This document shows, in pieces, positions 1 through 5,361 of a stretch of 5,961 nucleotides of DNA. Source of the stretch: JBDSEG01 sp039920165. Lineage in GTDB: Bacteria; Pseudomonadota; Gammaproteobacteria; Burkholderiales; Burkholderiaceae_C. The notes beneath the pieces were generated by a model. It saw only the letters and a list, made by a program, of their open reading frames with translations. It was not told the DNA's origin and did not search any database. The translations under genes were made by a program, and so were the position numbers. The DNA lies in the NCBI GenBank assembly GCA_039920165.1, contig JBDSEG010000362.1, forward strand, positions 1-5,961, in the 5' to 3' direction. Numbering within the stretch: the stretch's first letter is position 1; the number at the start of each line of letters is the position of its first letter.

Positions 1-1
1 G

Positions 2-1012
2 GCACGGTCGACGGACGCGCCTCTGCTCGATGTACGCCACCTCTCGGTCGACATCGCGCAAGGTCGCACGATGTTGCGTGTGGTCAAAGACGTCTCGCTC
101 AGCGTGCGCCGCGGCGAGGCCGTCGGCCTGGTCGGCGAATCGGGTTCGGGCAAGTCGATGACGGCCTTCGCCATCCTCAATCTCTTTCCCTCGCCGCTGG
201 CACGGGTCGCCGAGGGACAAATCATGCTGGAGGGTCGCGATCTGGCGCAACTGCGGGGCAGCGAACTGCGCCGCGTGCGGGGCGCCCGCGTCGGCATGGT
301 GTTCCAGGATCCGAGCAGCTACCTGGATCCGCTGATGCCGGTGGGCCGGCAGATCGGTGAGCCGCTGCGTGCCCATGGCAAGACCGATGGCATCGAGGCG
401 CGCGTGCTCGAGTTGATCGATCTGATGGAGCTGCCCAGCGCCGCGCAGGTGGCGAAGAAGTACCCGCACGAGTTGTCCGGCGGCATGCGCCAGCGCATCC
501 TCATCGCCGCCGCGCTGGCCCTCGGCCCCGCCCTGTTGGTGGCGGACGAGCCGACCACGGCCCTCGACGTGACAGTGCAGGCCGGCATCCTCAAGCTGCT
601 GATGCGCCTGCGCAAGGACCTCGATCTCGGCATCCTGCTCATCACGCACGATTTGGCGGTCGTCGCCGAAACCTGCCAGCAGGTGAACGTCATGTATGCC
701 GGAGAGATCGTCGAGTGCAATGCCACGGCGCCGCTGTTCGACGCGCCACGCCACCCCTACACGCAGGGGCTGCTGGCGAGCATACTGTCGCCGCGCTCGC
801 GCGCCCACTCGTTGTTTTCAGTCCCCGGCGGCGTGCCGATCGCCGGCCATTGGCCAAACGGCTGCCGCTTTCATCCGCGCTGCCCGATCGCCCGGCCGGG
901 TCTCTGTGATGCGATCGAGCCCGAGCTCCTGGCCCGGCACTCGGCCGGTGTCGACCGCTGCCATTTGAGCGACGAAGCGGTGGCGGCGGACGCCTGGGGC
1001 GTGCGCCCATGA
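2..1012 (+). CDS. ABC transporter ATP-binding protein, DppD/OppD-like (5' partial)
   Basis: This is a nucleotide-binding subunit of a dipeptide/oligopeptide-type ABC importer; it hydrolyses ATP on the cytoplasmic face of the permease pair. The frame is open to the left edge. The residues before the ATG at 71 (APLLDVRHLSV) are the usual first beta strand of this family, so the ATG at 71 is internal. Base 1 is G followed in frame by GCA, so the true start codon may end at position 1 (inference). Counting from the ATG at 71: Walker A GESGSGKS 22-29, Q-loop VFQDP, signature LSGGMRQR 135-142, Walker B LLVADEP with D159 and E160, and H-loop H193. The C-terminal oligo_HPY region (HPYTQGLL) is followed by four cysteines (C265, C271, C279, C297), the pattern seen in DppD/OppD-type subunits and linked to an iron-sulfur site in some. 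The stop forms an ATGA overlap with the repeat array downstream. All ATPase motifs are intact. The transported substrate cannot be read from this subunit. Confidence 0.95.
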   Translation, partial: ARSTDAPLLDVRHLSVDIAQGRTMLRVVKDVSLSVRRGEAVGLVGESGSGKSMTAFAILNLFPSPLARVAEGQIMLEGRDLAQLRGSELRRVRGARVGMVFQDPSSYLDPLMPVGRQIGEPLRAHGKTDGIEARVLELIDLMELPSAAQVAKKYPHELSGGMRQRILIAAALALGPALLVADEPTTALDVTVQAGILKLLMRLRKDLDLGILLITHDLAVVAETCQQVNVMYAGEIVECNATAPLFDAPRHPYTQGLLASILSPRSRAHSLFSVPGGVPIAGHWPNGCRFHPRCPIARPGLCDAIEPELLARHSAGVDRCHLSDEAVAADAWGVRP

Positions 1013-1040
1013 GCGCGCCGGGCCGCTCCCAAGCGCTCAT
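1009..1040 (+). promoter_or_regulatory. Hairpin covering the ATGAGC of repeat unit 1
   Basis: ATGAGCGC at 1009-1016 is perfectly complementary to GCGCTCAT at 1033-1040, giving an 8-base-pair stem with a 16-base loop. Unit 2 can form the same stem (1072-1079 with 1096-1103), with one G-T wobble at the GTG. In RNA this would hide the start-like codon of each unit. The degenerate third unit and the real GTG start at 1193 lack this partner. A role in limiting translation or stabilising the mRNA is inference. Confidence 0.5.
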
Positions 1041-1181
1041 CTCGAAGCGCGCAAGCGCGCAGAGGAGTCCAGTGAGCGCGCCGGGCCGCTCCCAAGCGCT
1101 CATTTCGAAGCGCGTAGCGCGGAGGGTAGTCCAGTGAGCTTGCCGAGCCGTCTCGAGGCCGAATGCAGAAGTGCGGCGCAC

Positions 1182-1186
1182 GGAGA
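1182..1186 (+). promoter_or_regulatory. Shine-Dalgarno site that sets the GTG start at 1193
   Basis: GGAGA lies six bases before the GTG at 1193. It supports that GTG rather than the in-frame ATG at 1163, which would add ten residues of unconserved appearance (MQKCGARRRP) coming from the repeat-derived spacer. Confidence 0.65.
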
Positions 1187-1192
1187 CGTCCG

Positions 1193-2083
1193 GTGAGCGA
1201 TGTCCTGCTCGAAGCTCGCGACGTGAGCAAGTTGTTCCCGGTTCGCGGTAGCGGCGGCCTGTTTCGTGCCCGCACGATGCAGCGCGCCGTCGACGGCATC
1301 TCGGCGCAGTTGCGCGCCGGCGAAGTGCTGGCGCTGGTCGGTGAAAGCGGCAGCGGCAAGACGACGCTCGGGCGCATGTTGCTGGGGCTCACGGCGCCGA
1401 GCGCCGGCGCCATCTTTTACAAGGGGCAGGACATCGCTGCCCAGGCCGGCGCCGCGCGCAACACCTTTCGCCGCGAGGTGCAGGTGGTGTTCCAGGACAC
1501 CGGCGGCTCGCTCAATCCGCGGCGCAGCATCGGCCAGAGCATCGCCTTGCCGCTCCTCTACAACCGCGGGCTCGATGGCGCTGCAGCGACGAAGGAAGTC
1601 GACGCCCTGCTCGATCAGGTCGGCCTGCCGCCAGCGCACTTTCGCCAGCGCCTGCCGCACGAGCTGTCCGGCGGTCAGCGTCAACGTGTCGGCATCGCCC
1701 GGGCGCTGGCCTCGCAGCCTTCGGTGATCATTGCCGACGAGCCGGTGTCGGCACTCGATGTCTCAATCCGGGCACAGATCCTGCGATTGATGGCCGACCT
1801 GCGCAGCGAAAAAAAGCTGGCCTATCTGTTCATCACGCACGACCTCGGCGTGGTGCGCGCCATGGCCGACCGGGTGATGGTGATGAAGGACGGCCGCGTG
1901 GTGGAAAGCGGCGATGCCGATGCGCTGCTGAACCAGCCGCAACACCCCTACACCCAACAATTGCTCGCCGCCACGCCCGTGCCCGACCCGTCGCGGCAAT
2001 TGATGCTCCGCCAGCCGTCTTCAGTCCCTGTCTGCGAGGGACCCGCCTTGATCCCCTCTCCCTCCGGGAGAGAGTTACGGTGA
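1193..2083 (+). CDS. ABC transporter ATP-binding protein, DppF/OppF-like
   Basis: This is the second ATPase of the same dipeptide/oligopeptide-type importer, expected to pair with the product of the preceding gene. The GTG start at 1193 is chosen for its GGAGA and because the protein then opens SDVLLEARDVSKLFPV, the normal first strand of the family; length is 296 residues. Motifs in order: Walker A GESGSGKTT 50-58, Q-loop Q101 in VFQDTGGSLNPR, signature LSGGQRQR 158-165, Walker B IIADEP with D182 and E183, H-loop H216, and the oligo_HPY motif HPYTQQLL near the end. Unlike its partner it lacks the cysteine cluster, as is usual for DppF/OppF. The last ~20 residues (from about PSSVPVCEG to the stop) are encoded by a dispersed hairpin repeat and are probably not ancestral. 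The stop overlaps the next gene's GTG as GTGA, suggesting translational coupling in one operon. Confidence 0.95.
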   Translation: MSDVLLEARDVSKLFPVRGSGGLFRARTMQRAVDGISAQLRAGEVLALVGESGSGKTTLGRMLLGLTAPSAGAIFYKGQDIAAQAGAARNTFRREVQVVFQDTGGSLNPRRSIGQSIALPLLYNRGLDGAAATKEVDALLDQVGLPPAHFRQRLPHELSGGQRQRVGIARALASQPSVIIADEPVSALDVSIRAQILRLMADLRSEKKLAYLFITHDLGVVRAMADRVMVMKDGRVVESGDADALLNQPQHPYTQQLLAATPVPDPSRQLMLRQPSSVPVCEGPALIPSPSGRELR

Positions 2084-2086
2084 GGG
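2051..2086 (+). repeat. Dispersed hairpin repeat across the ATPase/phosphoribosyltransferase junction
   Basis: The stretch CCCTCTCCCTCCGGGAGAG and the following GTTACGGTGAGGGCGA-like sequence match a short repeat I recognise from many proteobacterial intergenic regions; its antisense reading gives the familiar TLSRRERG peptide. CTCTCCC at 2056-2062 pairs with GGGAGAG at 2066-2072 (7 base pairs, 3-base loop). It lies inside the end of the ATPase reading frame and supplies the TGA stop of that gene, a purine-rich ribosome-binding-like run, and the GTG start candidate of the next gene. The outer limits of the repeat are uncertain without other copies. Family membership is from memory. Confidence 0.65.
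2066..2074 (+). promoter_or_regulatory. Repeat-encoded Shine-Dalgarno run for the GTG at 2080
   Basis: GGGAGAGAG ends five bases before GTG at 2080, a suitable spacing. The same bases form the 3' arm of the repeat hairpin, so the site would be hidden when the hairpin forms. The alternative ATG at 2101 has only a GAGGG about 14 bases upstream. Confidence 0.45.
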
Positions 2087-2796
2087 CGATCCCGACCTCG
2101 ATGACCCCCCACTTCACCGAACCGACCACCGCCTATTGGCAACGCATCGTCTCCCCCGATAAGACGGCGATCGCAGACGGCCCCTGGCGCTTCGGCTATC
2201 CCGCGCCTCTGCCCGATGGCCGCGTGCTCGTGCTGCCGGTCCGTCAACTCGCGAGTGAGCCATCGCAAGCCGTGGCCTCGCTCATCCTCAACCAGGCGTC
2301 GCTCGAGGTGGTCGACACACTGGGTGCAATGCTGGCCGAGCGCCTCACAGCGCTGCAGCCCGAGGTCATCATCGCTTTGCCGACGCTGGGCCTGCCGCTC
2401 GCTTCGGTGGTGGCGCGTGCACTGGGGCATGCGCGCTACGTACCGATGGGTTATTCGCGCAAGTTCTGGTACGACGAAGCTTTGGCGGCGCCGGTGCAGT
2501 CGATCACCTCGCCGGTTCCCGGCAAGCGCATCTATCTCGACCCGAACCAGATGCCGCTATTGCAAGGCCGGCGCCTGGTCGTCGTTGACGACACCGTCAG
2601 CAGCGGCACGACATTGAAAGCCGCCTGGGACCTGATCGATTCGCTGGGCGGGCAAGTTGTCGGCTGCGGCGTGGCCATGCGCCAGGGAAGGCGCTGGGTC
2701 GACCTTCTGGGTTCCGATCGCGCCGGGCGCGTGGTGGGCGTCTTCGACAGCCCCTTGCTCAAAGCGGTCGATGGAGGGTGGGCGCTGCGCGATTGA
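2080..2796 (+). CDS. Phosphoribosyltransferase family protein (type I PRTase)
   Basis: This is a type I phosphoribosyltransferase, a family that joins a nucleobase to PRPP (or the reverse) in nucleotide salvage or synthesis. The PRPP-binding loop LVVVDDTVSSGTT is textbook, with the paired aspartates at residues 170 and 171 counting from GTG 2080. Upstream, PEVIIALPTLGLPLASVVARALG forms the first Rossmann-like strand and helix, and YSRKFWYDE is a probable flexible hood or active-site loop. The N-terminal half (PLPDGRVLVLPVRQL) is not part of the PRTase core and looks specific to a subfamily I cannot name. Two starts are possible. GTG 2080 (238 residues) overlaps the upstream stop as GTGA and has a well-placed purine run. 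ATG 2101 (231 residues) omits MRAIPTS, which is repeat-derived. The base specificity cannot be read; a purine is suggested by the neighbouring deaminase and ribokinase-like genes. Confidence 0.88.
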   Translation: MRAIPTSMTPHFTEPTTAYWQRIVSPDKTAIADGPWRFGYPAPLPDGRVLVLPVRQLASEPSQAVASLILNQASLEVVDTLGAMLAERLTALQPEVIIALPTLGLPLASVVARALGHARYVPMGYSRKFWYDEALAAPVQSITSPVPGKRIYLDPNQMPLLQGRRLVVVDDTVSSGTTLKAAWDLIDSLGGQVVGCGVAMRQGRRWVDLLGSDRAGRVVGVFDSPLLKAVDGGWALRD

Positions 2797-2932
2797 AATC
2801 GGAAGTCGGATTGCCGGACGCGAAGGTCGCAAAGGAACCGCGAAGGTCGCGAATGCAAATCGAAGTCATGCTTTGACTGTTTCGCGCCCTTTGCGAACCC
2901 TTTGCGGCGTTCGCGTCCGGTCGTCCGATTTC
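2795..2932. repeat. Long imperfect palindrome between convergent genes
   Basis: The two ends of this 138-base stretch are inverted copies of each other. Matching blocks are GAAATCGGA (2795-2803 with 2924-2932), CCGGACGCGAA (2814-2824 with 2910-2920), CGCAAAGG (2828-2835 with 2899-2906) and CGCGAA (2848-2853 with 2881-2886), with small gaps between them. The left arm also has a short direct repeat, CGCGAAGGTCGC, at 2819-2830 and 2839-2850. The antisense peptide style (SFATFAS, CDLRV) is familiar from dispersed repeats in high-GC proteobacteria. It begins at the phosphoribosyltransferase stop and ends five bases from the stop of the opposing gene. No gene is seen inside. Confidence 0.85.
2795..2932. 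terminator. Possible bidirectional terminator formed by the palindrome
   Basis: The palindrome would fold into a large stem in transcripts from either side, and it sits exactly between two convergent genes. There is no clear run of T after the stem on either strand (TTTCTATTTC follows on the plus strand), so a classical intrinsic terminator is not shown. The role is inferred from position and symmetry. Confidence 0.35.
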
Positions 2933-2936
2933 TATT

Positions 2937-4025
2937 TCATCGTCCCCGCGCAGCGTCGAACTGCGTGTCGAAATCGACGTGCCACCCGCGTCGCGTCCCT
3001 TCATCGACCCAGGCGGCGTCGATGCCGTTGTGCATGAAGCCGCGCAGGTCTTCGATGCTGAAGCCGAAGTCGTCGACCATCTTCTGCCAGGCCTCGGTCG
3101 GCGTCACCCGATGCAGCGTCGGATCGTCGGTGTTGGGATGTATGCGCAGGCCGAGGCCCGGCATCTTGCGGATCGGATGATCCAGTGCCCAACGCTCGGG
3201 CGGCAGGGTACGCAGGTAATACGAGTTGGTCGGCACCACTGTGAAGACGATGCCGCGATCGGCCAGCCGACGCGCGTAATCAGGCGCGTTGATGATGGTG
3301 TAGCCGTGGTCAATGCGATCGACCTGCAGCAATTCGACGGCGGTTTTGACGTTGGTCCAGGGCATGCCGAACTCACCGGCATGTGCAGTAGTCTTCAGGC
3401 CACCGCGCCGGGCCGCGGCATAAGCGGCCGCAAACAACTCGGGCGGGCGATCGACCTCGCTGTAGTCGATGCCGATGCCCAGCACTTCGTCGCAACGCTG
3501 CGCCAGCACCCACTGCACCATCTCCAGCGCCGCGTCGGGTGACGCCTCGCGATCGATTGCCGCAATGAGCCGGCCAGTGATGCCGTGCTGCGCCTTCGCA
3601 TCACCGATCGCGCGGACGATCGCCTGCTGCGCCGCTGCATAGGCAATGCCCGATTGCTGCGCCGTGCCCGTCGGGTTCCAAAAGAACTCGGCATAGCGCA
3701 CGTTGTGCGCAGCGGCATCCTGCAAGTATTCGAGCGTGATGCGATGCAGGTCGTCGGACGAGCGGATCAGATGCGCGTCGAGCGCGCGCAAGGCCTTGAG
3801 CACGCCCACCGGCTTTTCGCCGCGGATGTAGAAGGCGTCGATGGCCTCGTCGGACAGCGGTGCTCGGGCGCGATGCGCCAGATCCTTGAAGGTGGCGTGA
3901 CGCACCGTGCCGAGCAGGTGGCAATGCAGCTCGACTTTGGGGATCGCCTGGCAAAAGGCATGCAGATCGGAGACCGTGGGCGCGGCCAAATACGTATTGG
4001 GCGGCGTGGTGCGGGGCGTCGACAT
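2937..4025 (-). CDS. Adenosine deaminase-like metal-dependent deaminase
   Basis: This is a 362-residue member of the adenosine/adenine/AMP deaminase group of the amidohydrolase superfamily, cytosolic zinc enzymes that replace an amino group on a purine ring with oxygen. The catalytic set is complete: the metal ligands H34 and H36 in PKVELHCHLLG, H215 and E218 in HAGEFG, H240 in DRIDHGY, and D300-D301 in HPNTDDP. These line up with mouse ADA H15, H17, H214, E217, H238, D295 and D296. Two substrate-contacting positions differ: the Asp of HxHLDG is Leu38, and the Gly of the LAGDE segment is replaced in GIDYSEVD. Substrate may therefore not be adenosine. The ATG at 4025 has AGGAT seven bases upstream. 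The first ~27 residues (rich in Pro, Thr, Ala) precede the core and look disordered. It converges on the phosphoribosyltransferase gene and diverges from the ribokinase-like gene. Family certain; substrate unknown. Confidence 0.93.
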   Translation of the reverse strand: MSTPRTTPPNTYLAAPTVSDLHAFCQAIPKVELHCHLLGTVRHATFKDLAHRARAPLSDEAIDAFYIRGEKPVGVLKALRALDAHLIRSSDDLHRITLEYLQDAAAHNVRYAEFFWNPTGTAQQSGIAYAAAQQAIVRAIGDAKAQHGITGRLIAAIDREASPDAALEMVQWVLAQRCDEVLGIGIDYSEVDRPPELFAAAYAAARRGGLKTTAHAGEFGMPWTNVKTAVELLQVDRIDHGYTIINAPDYARRLADRGIVFTVVPTNSYYLRTLPPERWALDHPIRKMPGLGLRIHPNTDDPTLHRVTPTEAWQKMVDDFGFSIEDLRGFMHNGIDAAWVDEGTRRGWHVDFDTQFDAARGR

Positions 4026-4032
4026 GCCACTA

Positions 4033-4037
4033 TCCTA
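4033..4037 (-). promoter_or_regulatory. Shine-Dalgarno site of the deaminase gene
   Basis: On the minus strand AGGAT lies seven bases before the ATG at 4025, supporting that start. Confidence 0.6.
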
Positions 4038-4120
4038 AGCGGCGCCAGCGCATCGGCACCTGTCGTCGCAGGATGCCTCGCAACGGCCCACACATGCGGA
4101 CCTCGCGTTGGCCCCGGCGA

Positions 4121-4132
4121 AATTTTTATACT
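4121..4132 (+). promoter_or_regulatory. AT-rich -10-like element upstream of the ribokinase gene
   Basis: AATTTTTATACT is a striking AT island in a GC-rich divergent spacer (4026-4182). TATACT at 4127-4132 is close to the sigma-70 -10 consensus. No good -35 hexamer lies 16-18 bases upstream; TTGGCC at 4108 is too close. If used, transcription would begin near 4139 and leave a leader of about 45 bases before the GTG at 4183. The reverse complement reads AGTATAAAAATT, so it could also serve the minus strand. Confidence 0.4.
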
Positions 4133-4182
4133 GCGCTCTGCGCCCTGCTCTTCTTGTTTACAACTTCAACCACACCGCCATC

Positions 4183-5115
4183 GTGCTGCTGGTCTTCGGC
4201 TCCATCAATCTCGATATCGCCTTCCATGCGACGCGCCTGCCCGGACCGGGGGAAACAGTGCTGGGCCGTGGCTACCTGGTGTCGCCCGGCGGCAAAGGCG
4301 CCAACCAGGCGCATGCGGCCGCTCGCTTCGGCATGCCGACGCAACTGGTCGGCGCCGTCGGCGACGACGCGTTTGCTGAAGCGGCATTGGACGGTCTTGG
4401 CGCTGCCGGCGTCGGCCTCGATCATTTGCGGCGCCTGCCCGGTGCCACCGGCTGCGCCAACATCGTGGTCGACGCCGCCGGTGAGAACCAGATCGTGGTT
4501 GCGCCTGGTGCCAATGCCAGCCTGCGGCATGGCGACGTGTCTGAAGCACTGCTGAGCGTGAGCGAGGCGCTGCTGGTGCAGATGGAATGCGATGTGCTGG
4601 AAACGCAAACCTTGCTCGCGCGCGCGCGGCAGCGGCGTTGCCTGACGGTGCTCAACAACGCGCCGGCGCAATTGCTGGACGAGACGACCCTTCGGAACAT
4701 CGACGTGCTGATCGTCAACCAGGGCGAGCTGCGCCGCACTGGGGAAGGCATCGGCATCAAGGCCAAGACCGCGCCGCCGCAACAGCTGCAACAGCTGGCG
4801 AAGCGCTTCGGCCTGCGCGTCGTGCTGACGCTCGGTGGCCGCGGCGTGCTGGCCTGCGAGAGCGATGGGCAGTTGCTCCAGATGCCGGCGCTGGCCGTCG
4901 AGGTGCGCGACAGCACCGGGGCCGGCGACACCTTTGCCGGCGTGCTGACTGCAGCGCTGATCGAAGGCAAGCCGCTACGCAGCGCCCTCGCCTTCGCCTC
5001 GGTTGCCGCCGGGCTCGCCTGCCGGCACCCCGGCGCGCGGATCGCACAGCCCTCGCGTGACGATGTCGAGGCGGCACTGGGCCACTATTGGGCGACGCTG
5101 GGGCCGGCAGCGTAA
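4183..5115 (+). CDS. rbsK: Ribokinase (PfkB family carbohydrate kinase)
   Basis: This is a PfkB-family sugar kinase that by similarity phosphorylates D-ribose to ribose 5-phosphate with ATP in the cytosol. From the GTG at 4183 it is 310 residues, close to E. coli RbsK (309). It opens LLVFGSINLD as ribokinases do. Further landmarks: GGKGANQ at 36-42 (PfkB signature 1, sugar binding), GATGCANIVVDAAGENQIVVAPGAN split over two strands, VNQGEL, VLTLGGRGV, and DSTGAGDTFAG at 243-253 (signature 2, anion hole with catalytic Asp249). The ending QPSRDDVEAAL also matches the ribokinase style. The frame is open upstream to a TTG at 4108, but that 25-residue extension is unlike ribokinases and covers the -10-like element, so GTG is preferred even though no Shine-Dalgarno precedes it. 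Ribose is the likely substrate given the purine-salvage neighbours, but other PfkB sugars or nucleosides cannot be excluded. Confidence 0.88.
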   Translation: MLLVFGSINLDIAFHATRLPGPGETVLGRGYLVSPGGKGANQAHAAARFGMPTQLVGAVGDDAFAEAALDGLGAAGVGLDHLRRLPGATGCANIVVDAAGENQIVVAPGANASLRHGDVSEALLSVSEALLVQMECDVLETQTLLARARQRRCLTVLNNAPAQLLDETTLRNIDVLIVNQGELRRTGEGIGIKAKTAPPQQLQQLAKRFGLRVVLTLGGRGVLACESDGQLLQMPALAVEVRDSTGAGDTFAGVLTAALIEGKPLRSALAFASVAAGLACRHPGARIAQPSRDDVEAALGHYWATLGPAA

Positions 5116-5361
5116 AGGCACGCAAGCCTCGGCCACGTACCGTGAGCACGGCCGCTGCCAAGAGACCGACCCAGCCCCGGGTGCCTGCCCCTGGTTGCGA
5201 TGAACACTGTCGCTGCGCAGACGAAGAGGGCTACGGCGATGGCCTGCGTGAGGAAGGATGGTGCGAGTGCAGTAGCCGTCGGAGCAGTGACAGACGCCGC
5301 CGAAGGAACTTGCCGAGACCGGTAACAGCAGCGCCGGCGATCGCAAGAGGGCTCTCTGGCT
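5116..5361. other. Convergent intergenic region with no convincing gene
   Basis: This 246-base gap lies between the stops of the ribokinase and CYTH genes. Open frames cross it on both strands, but all lack a credible start and ribosome site or run deep into the flanking genes in antisense. On the minus strand the stretch at about 5195-5263 would encode a hydrophobic segment (FLTQAIAVALFVCAATVFI), discussed under findings. No hairpin with a T run that would make a clear terminator was found. Confidence 0.5.

Larger units (their letters stand above)
1009..1192 (+). repeat. Tandem array of ~60-base GTGAGC repeats between the two ATPase genes
   Basis: Three head-to-tail units lie between the ATPase genes. 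Unit 1 is 1009-1071 (63 bases, begins ATGAGC) and unit 2 is 1072-1133 (62 bases, begins GTGAGC). They are nearly identical through GCGCCGGGCCGCTCCCAAG and on to the GTCCA end; they differ mainly near the CGCGCAAGCGCGC stretch. Unit 3 (1134-1192, 59 bases) is degenerate, keeping GTGAGC at its start and a GGAG before its end. Each unit ends with a Shine-Dalgarno-like purine run a few bases before the next GTGAGC, and the last one leads into the real GTGAGC start of the downstream gene. The antisense reading (MSAWERPGAL) resembles spurious peptides I recall from high-GC betaproteobacterial genomes, so I take this as a dispersed intercistronic repeat family. That recollection is unverified. Confidence 0.85.

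Noticed and set aside
71..73. ATG at 71 as the start of the first ATPase
   Set aside because: The frame continues to the window edge with the conserved first strand of the domain, so this Met is internal.
1009..1192. CRISPR-like array
   Set aside because: The units are directly adjacent, about 60 bases long and near-identical throughout, with no unique spacers between short repeats.
871..1684. Long minus-strand open frames across the repeat array and the start of the second ATPase
   Set aside because: They are antisense to strong ATPase coding sequence, have low-complexity Arg/Ala-rich translations, and show no domain. High GC content produces such frames by default.
2979..3542. Plus-strand open frame of 187 codons inside the deaminase gene
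   Set aside because: It is the mirror of the deaminase reading frame, whose catalytic motifs are unmistakable. The plus-strand peptide has no recognisable feature.
4108..4182. TTG-initiated N-terminal extension of the ribokinase
   Set aside because: The extra 25 residues are unlike ribokinases, which begin at the LLVFGSIN strand, and the region contains the AT-rich promoter-like element.
3585..4379. Plus-strand open frame of 264 codons spanning the deaminase start and the ribokinase start
   Set aside because: It overlaps both real genes in wrong frames and ends in Arg-rich sequence typical of out-of-frame high-GC DNA.
4126..4791. Minus-strand open frame of 221 codons within the ribokinase gene
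   Set aside because: It is antisense to a clear PfkB kinase, with no start-site support and no domain.
5131..5155. Possible terminator hairpin after the ribokinase gene
   Set aside because: GGCC pairs at each end give only a short stem with a poor loop, and no T run follows.
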